Below are positions 1-12,100 of a stretch of 64,000 nucleotides of DNA, one piece after another. This stretch comes from Spirogloea muscicola (taxonomy: Eukaryota > Streptophyta > Zygnematophyceae > Spirogloeales > Spirogloeaceae). The stretch lies in the NCBI GenBank assembly GCA_009602725.1, contig WELB01000207.1:1-64000 (forward strand). Reading direction: 5' to 3'. Position 1 is the stretch's first letter, and each line of letters opens with the position of its first letter. The notes beneath the pieces are model-generated. The model had not been told where the DNA came from and did not search any database. It saw only the letters and a list, made by a program, of their open reading frames with translations. The translations under genes were made by a program, and so were the position numbers.

Positions 1-44
1 GCTGGCATTTCACAGCCGATTCTTTCATATCAGCAGCCGCTTTC

Positions 45-2050
45 TTCTTCAACGCCAGCGGCAGCCCGCCCGGCGCCCACTCCTCCGCCTCTGCCGCAGC
101 CTCTGGCCGCTCGCCTGGCGTCCAGCCACCACGGCAGAGCTGCGCAGCGAGCAGCCCTGACGGCGCGCAATGCCGCTCACGTTGCCCCAGGCCGACGGCG
201 ATGGCAGCAGCGGCAGCGAAGGACCCGACGACAGGCGCGCCGGTGGGCGGGCGGGCACGGTGTGGGTGCAGATGGCCGCCGGCGGCGGCGCCTTGTCGGA
301 CATGATCGCGGTGACCTTTGGCGGCAACGGTCAGCAGGATGGTCGCACGCGCGCCAGTACCTCGTGCTGCGGCGGCAGCGACGCGACGGTAAATGACCTG
401 AAAATGCACGTGCCGAAGCAACATTCAGGAGCGCTGCCGCCGTATGCCGAATATTACTGGCCTTGGGCGCGCCTGTCGCTGCCCATGGGGCCCGGCCCTG
501 GCGACGAGCCGCGCGAGCTGCCCGGGGCCACTGAGCTGGCGGCGCTGCCGCGCGGCGCCGGCACCCCGGCCTGGCCCCTCTGCTTGCACATGGTGCACCC
601 TGGTGCGTGATGCTCCGCCAGCTGCAGCAATGCACCCACCAAGCCGCTACGCTCGGAGAAAGTAATGCAGAGGCCTGTAGGTTTCACTGGCGAATTCTGG
701 ACCGAAGCGCACATTCAGCGCACCACTGCACGAGTAGATCCCACGCCAGCCTGCGCGAGGAAGCTGGCTCGGCTTGCAGTCTTGCTGGTGGGAGGCTGCG
801 GAGCTCACCGCTGGCAAAGTGGTGCTTCATGTCCAACACGCACTGAGGCCTCACTACTGCTGTGCAGAGCAGAAGAGGAAGCCAGTTACTGAGGACAGGA
901 GCGCTGGTAAGTCCGGATGCCCCATGTAGCATTGAGGCCCTGGGTCTTAAGCGCGGAGGGGTTGTGTAAGCCTGTGCTGTCCCTTGCCTCGCAGTCATGG
1001 TGCAGCTTCTCATGGGCTCACCTGCCACTGCAGAAGGGTTGCCTGCCTGCCACTGCAGCCAGACACTCTCTGAGAGAGTCAACGACGGCCAAGAAGAGCC
1101 TGCGCACATCAGGAATGCTACGGTACTACCAGGAACTGCAACTGCAACTCAGGGTCCCTTTGTTATTGCTGTGTTTGGGACGTGGCTGTCCACTGTGTCC
1201 TTGGATAGCCCTGGAGCTAATATGTCCTCGACCTCCACAGTGTGAATATGCAGCCTGATGGATGGTACGTGCTCACAGCATGTCCAACCATCATGTGTTT
1301 GTGTGACAAGGACCGCGGAGCACACCCGGGAGCTTTCCGCTGGCTTCGTGTGGCGCTTCATATCTGTCCTTGCGATCTCTGGCTGGCTGGCTTTCGGTCT
1401 GATCACCATGTTGGAGACCGTGCCCAGGTTGTGGGCTGCCCGCTCTGGGGCCCACCCTCTCTTAGTGGGCTCTGGGTCTCCACCGTTAGAGCTGTGACAT
1501 TGTCTAGGCTGGTAAATTGGAAGGGTTGGAATCAGCCTTACTTGCTCATGAAGTAGTGGCATGCATGTAGGTGTGGAGTCGGTTGGTGGTTGGTCTGTGG
1601 CTCTATCAATCAGACATGCAAGAAAGCTGTTCCACCTCCCACAGCACCATTGGCAACAGTTACGTGGCTGCATAGTCCAGAAGAAGTTTTGGCCCTATGT
1701 GCTACTTTGCACTCATGGCAGCCCTAAGTTGGCATCGTATGCCGGGAAAGAAGAGGGAAGAGGTGGCCAAGCCGCGCCAAACCTTCCGATACGCTCTTCC
1801 TAGAGAGCACGCGAGGTGTGCCATTTTCCTGCAGTGAGCCGTGCAAGCTGCCGGGCACCTGCCTCTGGCAACCTCACATCTGCCACGGTACACTGCTGAG
1901 TGTCAGTTGCACACCAGAACTTCTACCTTGGAGTGCCCCCTTATCCACTGCGGTCGCACGGCCACGCATTCTATTGCTGCTCCATAGGACCTCGCTTTAC
2001 AGTCTATTCCATTTCAGGAAAGAGCTGAGCAAAGCCACGACATCACAAGG
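45..2050 (+). repeat. Copy A of a 2 kb dispersed unit
   Basis: The segment aligns along its whole length, with small indels, to the direct copy at 4577-6553. The match starts in a GC-rich block (CGCCAGCGGC near 50) and ends near the shared GACATCACAAGGTC at about 2040. A third, partial and inverted copy of the 3' end lies at 38405-38628. The 5' part encodes a GC-rich ORF (170-610); the 3' part is near 50 percent GC. No reverse transcriptase, transposase or clear terminal repeats are visible, so the class of the unit is unknown. It could be a segmental gene duplication or a non-autonomous mobile element. Confidence 0.8.
170..610 (+). CDS. Unrecognised ORF of repeat copy A
   Basis: The ORF gives 146 residues starting MPLTLPQADGDG, with a GTVWVQMA segment, an SDATVNDLK segment and a WARLSLPMGPGPGDEP segment. 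The equivalent ORF in copy B (4704-5117) keeps the same start, order and end (PAWPLCLH), so the frame is shared by both copies. The order of a strand-like start, a TVNDLK-like helix and a WARLSL-like strand loosely recalls the ubiquitin-like N-terminal domain of Crinkler-type proteins, but this is inference from pattern only. It may be a whole small protein or a first exon. Confidence 0.3.
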   Translation: MPLTLPQADGDGSSGSEGPDDRRAGGRAGTVWVQMAAGGGALSDMIAVTFGGNGQQDGRTRASTSCCGGSDATVNDLKMHVPKQHSGALPPYAEYYWPWARLSLPMGPGPGDEPRELPGATELAALPRGAGTPAWPLCLHMVHPGA

Positions 2051-3955
2051 TCATGGACAGTGAATGCACAAGTTAGCCACCACCAGCTTTGGCTGATTAG
2101 AAAATTGGAAATGACAGCTTGCTCGCAAACATCCATTGCCAAGGGAACCCCCACTGTCATGAAGAAGCTCAAGAGAGCGAGGGCCTCCTCGAAGGGCTGA
2201 TGAATGGTGCAGCGGCGCGCCCTCACAGAAGTGGGGCCAGACAGTGAATAATAGAACCCCACTGATCGTCAGTCGCCAAGGCAGCCGCCCCTATGATAGG
2301 TGGGCGTGTGAACACAACGTGAAGTACTTGGCAACTTGGACGCCACACTGGGTGGAGAATCGCGATAAAGGCAAGGTCTACCCCGGCCAGTGGCTGCAGC
2401 ATCCAGCGCTGGCTGTTGCTGTTGCTGAGCTCCAGAGTCACCAGTGAGGCCTCAGGGAGCCAGCGTCTCCAGGGTCTGTAGCGTTTCAGTGCCTCTTCCA
2501 GGGTGGCCGGCTCACTGATGACCGCCTAACGCCGGTTCCTGTTGCCGGCGAGGCCACAATAGTGACAGCCTGAGTGAAGGTCTCCGTCATGTTGGGCTCG
2601 GCCTAAACTTTTCTCGCTCCGAAGGAGCACGCCACATCCTCGCTGCATTTCTGGCAGAGGGAGTGTAGCTCAAATCCCGATGCTGCGGGGCTATTGTGCC
2701 TCCCAAAACTTCGGCGAGTGCGAATTCGCCGTAGCAGTTGAATCTGACACCCGCATGATATGTAGCAGGGAGGCCGTGCACTCAAATGCCGACGTTCCAG
2801 GGCGTGCGGGAGTCGTTCCATGCGTGATGATGGGCAATGTTGCCAAAAGTGGTCCATCCAGGCCTCGACGTCCTTGCCGGGGCAGCCTGCGAAGGGCATG
2901 GGCCTGCAACGGACGGTAAGTCGGGTCCTTGTCTTCAACCGGGGCCGTCCTCTGTGCGTGAAGAGAAGGCAAGACGATTGACTTCAAAGGGGGGCCAAGC
3001 AGAGCGAGTACGCTGTCCATGCGGAAGACAAAGGAACTGGGAAGTTCGGGGGTACAGAAAGCGACAACCTTGGCTTCCAAGTGGTTAAGGAAGCCGGACG
3101 AAAGCACGGCTGAAGGAGGGCTAAGTACCAGGAGTGAGCAAGTCGGACAGGCTAGATTGGGGAGCCGGAGCACCACCACGAAATTGATGGCCTGACTTAT
3201 TGCGCGCCCACCAGGCTGGTAAGGGCAGGCCTGCGAGCATGCAGGCTTGGCAAGAGCCGCCTCCTGTAGCACGCAAGTAACGCCTGTGATCCAGTAGAAA
3301 AAGCAGCCTTGAAAAGGAGGGCTGTATGAAGCTGTGAAAGCTTCTCCACAAAGGGCTAACGACGGTGACAGGCCACCCAGAAGTAACAGCTTTTCAGCAC
3401 TTCTACTGTAGAAGAGTGGTGGTGAGCGGCCAGCCTAAAGGAATGACAAAGGTCTGAATGGGCCGGAAGGCGCAGATGAACTCTATGTACTCCATGACTT
3501 CAGATTAACGCTCAGTAACCTCGAATCAGCAAGTGCAGATTCGAATAAGTAAAGGGCTCATCTGCTGTAGTCTCGTGCATAGCTGTGTGGTTGTAGGCGC
3601 CCTTCGGCTTTTTGGCCCTTGTCCATTCGTTTTGGGCTGGCCTTTCCCAGCCACTGCCTTACATTGAAGGAGCTGTTGTGCTTTTCCGTGCTGAGTTCCT
3701 TGTGGCCACTTGAGTCACTGTGTGCTAAGCGCTGTCTCTAGCCCCTTCGAACTCTGTTCATTCGTTTTTCCTGGGCTGGCCACTCACAGCCATCGCCCTC
3801 TCCGGGAAGCGTCTTTCTTTATCCTAAAGCTTTCCAGTTGGTAGGATCATAACTGAGTCAACTCTAGGTAGGAGCCGCAAGTCAGAAAGACAAGCTGAAA
3901 GCAATCCCTTTGACGATTTAATCTGCACTACATTCTGCCCGAACAATGTTTTAGC
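2051..3955. other. Gene-free stretch between repeats
   Basis: No ORF here has coding character or a recognisable domain. Fragments of the hairpin repeat family appear on both strands: a GCCAGCC form near 3430, and GGGCTGGC forms near 3634 and 3773, each followed by an inverted CAGCC. A reverse-strand CTIHQP string near 2200 is treated as chance. Confidence 0.5.
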
Positions 3956-4200
3956 TTGAAATTGACCTCCCTCTCAATCACGCACTCCGCGCACCTTCTC
4001 TCTCTTTGACGAAAGCCAGAGGCTGCAGCTAGAGCACAGCCGACCCGCAGATGCAAAGAGTGGCCATGGACGGCTGCAGGAATATGGGCAAGCGCATGCG
4101 AAACACCTGCGCTAGCGAGCCAGCGACGTTGAAGTTGGCCTGCTCGCCCTGCCTGCAGGACACAGTGCAACGCGCAAGCCAGGTCAATAGGTCAAGCCAC
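3955..4200 (+). repeat. 5' part of the composite dispersed element
   Basis: A degenerate form of the block GCGCACCGCGCGCCTTC (here CGCACTCCGCGCACCTTC, around 3980) is followed at 4012-4190 by a segment that matches 20570-20752. The shared landmarks are GAGGCTGCAG, CGCAGATGCAA, GAGCCAGCG and GACACAG. The same order of blocks at 19.87-20.75 kb suggests one element family with different truncations. Confidence 0.65.
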
Positions 4201-4576
4201 AGACCCAAAAGCCCCGTGCACATCGATGGCCAGTGAAACTCGTCCGACCAAACTCGTCACCTTCAGGATGGTCTGCGTACTTGGCCTCTTTGCCACGAGC
4301 GGCATTCGCTGCGCTGCATGCCCAGCCTTCGATGCAGAGAGCCCCTCGATTGGAGTGGTCAAGGAAGGAAAAAGAAGGACAAAGGGCGATGGCTGTGGGA
4401 ATAGGAAGAAAGGAAAAGGAGAAGGGGAGGAAGAGGGCGAGAGAAAGTTCTTCCCAACAGAGGAAGCAGCTGGGCTGGCCATCCACAAGAAGAAAGTGCT
4501 CGCCCATAGAGGAGAGACGCTGCCCCCGCCCCCTTCGGAAACTAGGCAGCTACGAAGCACTCACCCTCTGGAAGAA

Positions 4577-6553
4577 GCTTCTTCAGCGCCAGCGGCCACC
4601 CGCCCGCCGTCGCTGTTCCGCCTCTGCCGCAGCCTCTGGCCGCTCGCCTGGGGTCCAGCCTCCACGGCAGAGCTGCGCAGCAAGAAAACCCTGGCGGCGC
4701 GCAATGCCGCTCACGATGTCTCGGGCCGACGCCGATGGCAGCAGCGGCAGCGAAGGAGTCGACGGCAGGGGCGCCGAAAGGCGGGCGGCGGGCACGCTGT
4801 GGGTGCAGATGGCCATCGGCGGCGCCGTGTCGGACCTGTTCCCCGTGCATTATGGCCGCGGCCGGTTCAACGACTGCGGCGACAGTGACGCCACGTCCAG
4901 TGACCTGAAATGGCGCGTGATGACGTCGCACACGTCAGCAGGGCTGCCGCCGCATGCGTCCTTTGAATGGGCGCGCCTGTCGCTGCCCGCGGGGCCCGGC
5001 CCTGGCGACGAGCCGTGCGAGCTGCCCGGGGCCACGAAGCTGGCGGCGCTGCCACGCGGCGCCGGCTCCCCGGCCTGGCCCCTCTGCTTGCACATCCCCC
5101 GACCTGGTGCGGGATGATGCACCAACCAGCAACTATGCTTGGGGAAAGTAATGCATAGGCCTGCTCTAGCACCCAGCAGATATTCATCGGCAAATTCTGG
5201 ACCAAGCGCACGTTCAGCGCACCACTGCACGAGTGAATGCCCACGCCAGCCCTTGCGAGGAAGCCGGCTCCACTTGCAGTCTCGCTAGGGGAGGCTGCAG
5301 AGCTCACCGCTGGCAAAGCTGTGCTTCATGCCAACACGCACTGCCGCCTCACTCTTGCTGTGCAGTGTCGAGCTGGGAGCAAGCTACCGAGGACAGGAGC
5401 GCTGGTAAGCCCGGGTGCCCCATGCAGCATTGAGGCCCCAAGGCACCAGCCCGGGGGAGTTGTGTAAGACTGTGCTGTCCGTTGCCTCGCAGTCATGGTG
5501 CAGCTTCTCATTGGGCTCATCTGCCACTGCAGAAGGGTCGCCTGCCTGCCACCGCAGCCAGACACTCTCTGAGACAGTCATGGACGGCCAAGAAGAGCCT
5601 GGGCACATCAGGAATGCTACGGTAGTATTAAGATCAGCACCTGCAACTCAGGGATGATATTGCTGTCTTTGGGACGCGGCTGTCCACTGCGTCCTCTGAT
5701 AGCCCTGGAGCTAATATGCCCTCGACCTCCACAGGATGTACATGCAGCTTAATAGATGATACGTGCCCACAGCATGTCCTAATTTTATGTGTTTGTGTGA
5801 CAAGGACCGGGGAGCGAACCAGGAGCTGTTTGCTGGCTTCGTGTGGCGCTTCATATCTGTCCTTGCCATCTTTGGCTGGCTGGCTCTCGGTCTGATTACC
5901 ATGTTGGAGAACATGCCCAGGTTGTGGGCTGCGCGCTCTGGGGCCCACCCTCTCTCAATGGGCTCTGGGTCACCACCGTTAGAGCTGTGACATGGTCTAG
6001 GCTGGTCAATCGTAAAGGTTGCAATCAGCTTCACTTGCTAATCGAGAAGTGGCATGCATGTACGTGTAGAGTCGGTTGGTGGTTGGTCGGTGGCTCTGTC
6101 AATCAGAGATGCGTGGAAGCTGCTCCACCCCCCACGGGCACTATTGGCAACACTTGCGTGGGTGCACAGTCCAGAGGAAGTCTTGTCCCCATGTGCAACG
6201 CCGCACTGCAGTCATGGCAGCCCTAAGTATGCATCGTACGCTGGGAGAGAAGAGGGAAGGGTTGGCCGAGCCATGCCGAACCTTCCGATACGCTCTTCCT
6301 AGAGAACATGCGAGGTGTGCCACTTTCCTGCAGTGAGCCGTGCAAGCTGCCGGGCACCTGCCTCTGGCAACCTCACATCTGCCACGGTCCACTGCTGAGG
6401 GTCCGTTGCACAACGGGTCTTTCATGGAAGAATGCCCCCTTATCTACTGCAGTCGCATGGCCATAAATTCACTGCTGCTCCATTGTACCTCGGTTTCTAG
6501 TCAACTTCAGTTCAGGAAATGCTAAGCAAAAACAAGACATTACAAGGTCAGGT
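4577..6553 (+). repeat. Copy B of the 2 kb dispersed unit
   Basis: This is a direct-orientation copy of 45-2050, in the same order throughout with many substitutions and small indels, so the duplication is not recent. The most conserved parts are the 5' GC-rich ORF, a central block (5790-5990) and the 3' block containing AGTGAGCCGTGCAAGCTGCC near 6331. The first 340 bases to its left (4230-4576) carry a purine-rich stretch that copy A lacks in this window. Confidence 0.8.
4704..5117 (+). CDS. Unrecognised ORF of repeat copy B
   Basis: The ORF gives 137 residues from the start codon equivalent to that of copy A (MPLTMSRADADG). It shares the segments LWVQMA, SDAT-SDLK, FEWARLSLP, GPGPGDEP and PAWPLCLH. 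An open frame runs further upstream to 4233, but only the part after 4704 matches copy A, so the internal methionine is preferred. Differences from copy A include several conservative changes. The function is unknown; the faint ubiquitin-like pattern noted for copy A applies equally. Confidence 0.3.
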   Translation: MPLTMSRADADGSSGSEGVDGRGAERRAAGTLWVQMAIGGAVSDLFPVHYGRGRFNDCGDSDATSSDLKWRVMTSHTSAGLPPHASFEWARLSLPAGPGPGDEPCELPGATKLAALPRGAGSPAWPLCLHIPRPGAG

Positions 6554-9144
6554 CACACGCCTTCCCTCCTTGGGGGCCATGACTGTCTCCAAAATCGGGG
6601 GAGACAGCAGGGTGGCGGGCGTGCGTCGGCATGGTGGTGAGCATGTTGCCTGGTGACTAATATTAAGCAGCTCTTTCACAAGAGGCGCTAACTGGAGAAA
6701 AAGCAGCTTATGCAGGAGGGGCAATTGCTGTGAAAGGCCAGCCCAAGGAAGAGTGATCAAGGGGGGCCTGTGGTCAACCATGGCATGTGAGGATCTGGCC
6801 CGTGTCTCACATTTCCACCAGTGTAACGTGCAAGAGGTCCAGGCCAGGACATGATACTCCAAATAGTGCAACGAAGCGGAGTACACCGACCACACATTGT
6901 CACAAGCTGCTTTACTAATGATTTATAAAGCCGGGGTCCATTACGATAAGGTACGCCGGCTCTACTGGATCTCAACAAGAGTCGAGCAAAGAGGTGCAAG
7001 CACTAGCTCGGGGTTGGTGCGCTGAAGCCCTATATTGAGCGTTCTTTGTTCATTCTTTTTTGGGCTGGCTTGTCCAGCCCCTATCCCGAAAAGAACAAAC
7101 AACTCTTCTATATTGAGCTATATGGACTTCACAAGCTGCCCGCAGAGAGTCAGAGTACCCCACTCTAGGACCACTGAAGGAGCACTAATTCGACTATAGG
7201 CTGAAGGGTTTTAGCGTTCAAGGGTTTAAGTATTTAAGATTGAACTACAGATGCTTGACTCTCTGTAGCATTGTTGTCTGCATTGTGTTCGAGTATCGTC
7301 CGAATTAAGTAGCTCCTGATGCTCCTGCTAGTATGTGCAATAGCCTGTATTTCTGCTTTTTCCCTCACTCAGTGTCCTCGACTGGGCGTTTGCCACAAAC
7401 TCAGGAGATTGCTGTTGTCTCCGCAGCATTGACGCAGATCCGCTTGTAGCAGCAGATAGAGATCAGACTAGCACAGGCTCCGCCTGGCAGCAGACGGGTT
7501 AGAAAAGCTCAGGCTCTGCCCACTCTCGAGGTCAGTGGCAGCCATGGCTTGAGCCTCTCCCGAGCAGCGTGGTCGCCTCAGATTCAAGGAAAAGCCCATA
7601 ATTTCGGGATACCCCTTTCCTTTTTTTTGTTCGAGCATCAGTTAGCGACCTCTATGTGCTGACTCGTGGTTACTGAGCGGGTCAGCTTAGCAGCAGGTGA
7701 CGTACATTTGTCAATGTGCTTGCATTTGTACTTGGCCACACATGGCCTCCCCATCTCTCAATACACACGCACCCTTTCCACTGGTTGCACTCTTACTGCT
7801 CAATGGGCTCCCCAGCCCAGTTCATCTCCTTACCATGTTGTCATTTTCAGAAGTGCTGACCTTCTGCCAGAACCTGGGTCATAATCGACGTGAGAAGTTA
7901 TGCTCTTGGCAACACAAGAGGCTCAACTGTATTAGCAGGTTCCAGCACGACAGCCTCGGCATTCAGTAACAATCAGGAATATACTCATTTCCATCCTCAA
8001 GTAAGAATGCTTGCTAGCTGATAGAGTCAGGAGGCCAACGAAACATGACTGAAGCGAGATAGCTTGCAGTCTGCTAGTTTATGGAACTGCGTCTCACTTC
8101 CACATGTCATTGGAAAAGTCTTCTTCTCTTACATATCGCGATTGCTCTGGTGTCCATTGGAGGACAATGATCCCTGATGACCTGACCAAGAAATGGCACT
8201 TTGCCATGGAAAGAAAGCTCTTCCAACCTTCTCTGACCTCTTCACTTTCACTTTACACAGCTAATGCCGTATTTATCTGATGGAGTGTAGCATGCCAATC
8301 TGAGTGGAGTGTAGCAAACCTCCATGCAAAGTGTAAAACATCTGACACTGCCTCCTGTTGCCTAATAACCAATCTTTCATGCATAGGTTTGCTATTACAA
8401 ATATCCAACCTAATCAGTAGAGTCAGAATTTGAAGACTAGACCACAATGATATCAACCTCGCACACTTAACACAGACGTGCTCAGACAATTCTATAAATA
8501 CATGGTCTTCCTGCTAGCTCAGCGAGTACCCTGCCATAAGCGTGATATTGAGCTTCCCTGCTCTCTTGGAGTTGGATAGTGAACCCTATGCCCAAGGGTC
8601 TCTTATAAGGCATGTGACTGGGTCGTTGAGCTTATACAATTACATAGAGACTGAGCTACTAGGTCCATGTAAAAGCTAGCGCTTCAGGCGCAGCCGCAAG
8701 CAGGGAGAAGCACTTGTCTTACACTGGAAAGCAAAGAGAACCGGCTATTTCTACAGCCAATGCAAACCAGGTCATTAAATTAAGTTACTGTACCCTCATG
8801 AACTGAAGCGGAAGAACAGTGACAGGAGGGAAGTACAGCATAACTTTAAAAATGCCCATGCAACCAGGAGCTTGCAATCTTGCCCGAGCTTCCAGTTAAA
8901 CTCTTGCTTGAAAGACGAGCTCTGCTAAGCTTGCTTCCAATCAAGGCAGAGGCCTCAGAGATTTCCACGAAGTCTTCAAGATGCTGCTTTCAATTCACAG
9001 AAATGTGTAAGCACCCCAATCATGTGAGCAATGTGGTATAAGCAAAGTGCTGCTTAGGCGGCAGTCTCCATGGATCAGGTTATCAGGCAAACGTGTAAAG
9101 CTTTCGCTTTTCAATAATGGCAACATCCAACAGGAAGCTTACCT
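6554..9144. other. Gene-free stretch with repeat pieces
   Basis: No supported gene is seen. Hairpin-family pieces occur near 6728 (GCTGTGAAAGGCCAGCCC) and 7061 (GGGCTGGCTTGTCCAGCCCC). A 3' block of the composite element lies at about 7640-7775 (ACTCGTGGTTACTGAGCGGG, then TACTTGGCCACACATGGCC). From 7780 to 9144 the sequence is AT-richer, with only short ORFs, and probably contains the 3' flank of the transporter gene. Confidence 0.5.
7640..7775 (+). repeat. 3' block of composite dispersed element
   Basis: The block AGTTAGCGACCTCTATGTGC, then CTGACTCGTGGTTACTGAGC and TTGTACTTGGCCACAC, recurs at 20985-21090, 22015-22135 and 22845-22930 in the same orientation with modest divergence. It marks a shared 3' end of the element family. 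Confidence 0.75.
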
Positions 9145-12100
9145 CTACCGAGACTGCAGAACGAGAGTCTTGACAGCATATGCGTAGATCAACCAGAACC
9201 CGAAAACAAATCCAAGGAGCGCAGCCACAACACCTCCAAGGAGATTATGCTGGCATGCACAATACATTTGATCAGTGTCTCGACTTGGACTAGGACAGTA
9301 ACTGACAACCTGGGGAGGGGGGGCTTCCAGTAGGCACTGCTGAACAAGCCCAAAGGCTGATGAAGGATGGCAGCTCAAGGTACATACAATTTTAAGTATA
9401 GGCTTATTCTGCTAAGAAGAAAGCAAGCGCGGCCAGATTGACTGGTGGCTGGGAGAGGCCAGCCCAAAAGGAATGGACAAGGACAGAAGAAGCCTGGCTA
9501 AAGGATGAGTTCAAATACATGCCACCTATGGACAAGCTTGACACGGCAAGCAGTAACAGGCATTCCTGACCAGTGAACAGGCGTTTTTGCAGGACGCATA
9601 CCTCAAACCCAAAGTAAGAAGATAAAAAGTGTTTCACAGTTGTATCATCACGTCCGGGAGCAGTGATTGTGGTCGTCACGTCTCCTAGCTGAGAACCAAT
9701 AAGCCCATACAGCGTCCAGGCCACAGGATTGAGATAGTAGTACCTGTGGTACATGACACAGCCAGCTTAGCATCAACTATGTTCCTGAGAAGCTTGTACA
9801 ACTCAAGCGAAAATTGTGAAGGAAATGCAGTCGACTGACGAGCCAAACAATTAAGCCAGATGGAAGAATCCGGCAAAGAGGAGGTGCAGATGCTTACCAA
9901 GTCCACCAGCGTGGCATGTCTGGCCTGGGGATGAGGAAGCCCGAGAACAGATTCCACCAGGAGAAGAAGAACGCAGAAAGCACAGCTGCCAGCTGCTCGT
10001 TGGGAGTGATGGCGATGGCCATCATACCATAGTGCACGAAGTACCAGAGAGTCAGGAAAGTGAACAGCAAATACCAGAAGAACTTCTCCGCTGTCCACTG
10101 GAACTGCACCATGGCGTACGTGACTACAGCGTAGAGAATGCTCTGGATCACCACATATGGGATCTCCATGGTTGCCTGCCAGACATACACACATGCGGAC
10201 CTTAGTTCTCTGTGCAACTAGCAAGGGACGCGTGTGTCAGTTAGCAGTGGGCATCAACACGTCAAGGAGCTGCAATGCAGGATAAGAAATGGGCACACCT
10301 GTGCAAGTGTGTAAGGCAGTGCTGAGTACATCCCAGCAGCTCGCTCGCGATAGTAGACAGGCCGCTCTATGAAGACAATGGGCTGCACACTAGCTGCATT
10401 GCTCCAGCCGAGGAAGAGGGATGCTGCGTACAGAGCTCCCATCACATTGATGACATCCTGCTGCGTGCTCCTGCAAGGATACCAACCAGACACGCTCCCA
10501 AACCCCTGAGTTCCTGTTCTTATAGGATGACATAGGTGCAACCCAAACATCACAATGTTATGACAATGAGCACATCAAGGTCTATAGTACAACGGAAACC
10601 AACGTTGTACCAGCAGGTACTTGTTATGATCTCCCTTACCTTTTCGATCCAAGGTTCCAAAAGATGGTGCCTATCAGCAGCGCAACTGTGAGTGTGAAGA
10701 AGTACCGAACCACGTTGTATTCAGGTGTCCGCCAGTATGTTTGTCTCCACTTCCAGAGGCAGGCCTGTCGAACCCCCGGTAATTTTAGCATGGACTCAAT
10801 ACTCCTAAGTATGTGTATACATGACTAAGTATCTACACTTGAGCAATGTGCACTTGGTGAGCGCATGTAGTATATCATGCATGGTCTAGGTTCAGGGATC
10901 CGACCTCTTATCGCAGACTATCTCCATGACCCTACATGTGTTACAGAAGGTGACTTACTGTGAATTGTACTGGCCAAGACTGGGAGTATATGGAAGGGAA
11001 GGAAAGGTCTTGGTGGCCTTCAGGGGGAACACTTAAGTCCTCAATTATCTTCATCAGACGGCTGGTTGAAACCACATAAGAATAAGATTGAGAATAAGTA
11101 TTACTGGCCTAGCTTGAGATGCATCCATCAGACACGTTCAGACATGCGGCTGCTCTTATTGTGCTTGTCAAATCTCATAATTAAGTGATCACGTCTCATC
11201 AGATATCTCCATGAACTTCACTGGTAATAGGAGAGCCATGCGAGATGGGCATACCTGTGCTGCTCAGAATTTCTGAAGATCTCTGCAAAATCAACACCAA
11301 GATGTTGCTCGGCAGAGGTTGTTGACACCTCAAGCATCCAAGTGGCCGGGTTATAGCCATCTCGTATCTTGGGTACACCAGGAATTGCCTGTCACATAGC
11401 AAGTTGTTGATAAGTAAGAGGGGTCTCTCTTGACATCTACTCACATCGAGCACATGCTGCTGAGATCATATAAGCTACGACATTGCATCTGAATAGTCAC
11501 CTCAAAGTAAGCCACAAGCTGTGCAGAGTGTCGACCCAACGGACCCATGTAGATGACCTGACCTCCGCGCTTCATCAGTAAAAGCTGGAAAAGCACAGAG
11601 ACATTCCACTGATCCTCAGCTTACAGCAGAAGTAGCACCACATTACTTGCTTATTATGTGCACACACTTGTCAGAAGCCAGCAGCAGTAAAGAAGAGACA
11701 TGGACATCACTGTAGAAGATTCCTCACCTCGTCGAAGGCCTCAAAGATATCAATTGACGGCTGATGAATTGTGCAGACCACTGTGCGGCCCGTGTTGACA
11801 GTGTTCCTGACAGTGCGCATCACAATAGCAGCAGCACGAGCGTCCAGACCTATATACAATTTGCATAATGCAATGTCAGATTCCATCATTATGCAAAAAA
11901 GAAAATACGCTACAAGAAAATACGCTACAAGAAAAACGACATTCTATGAAGTATGACTCCTCGATCTGCTCTTTAGAAGCAGTCTGCGAAGGCATGATCC
12001 CAGATTGAGTGAGGCAAAGGGGATTTGCCGTATATCTACCAGATGTAGGCTCGTCCATGAAAATAATGGATGGATTGGCGACCAGCTCCACAGCAATTGT

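Noticed and set aside
2014-2262. Reverse-strand CTIHQPFEEALALL resembling the ABCG H-loop
   Set aside because: Only about a dozen residues match, neighbouring ABC motifs are absent, and the real ABCG gene lies 7 kb away.
3634-3800. CRISPR-like spacing of the short hairpin units
   Set aside because: The units are irregularly spaced, occur on both strands and are dispersed over 50 kb of eukaryotic DNA.
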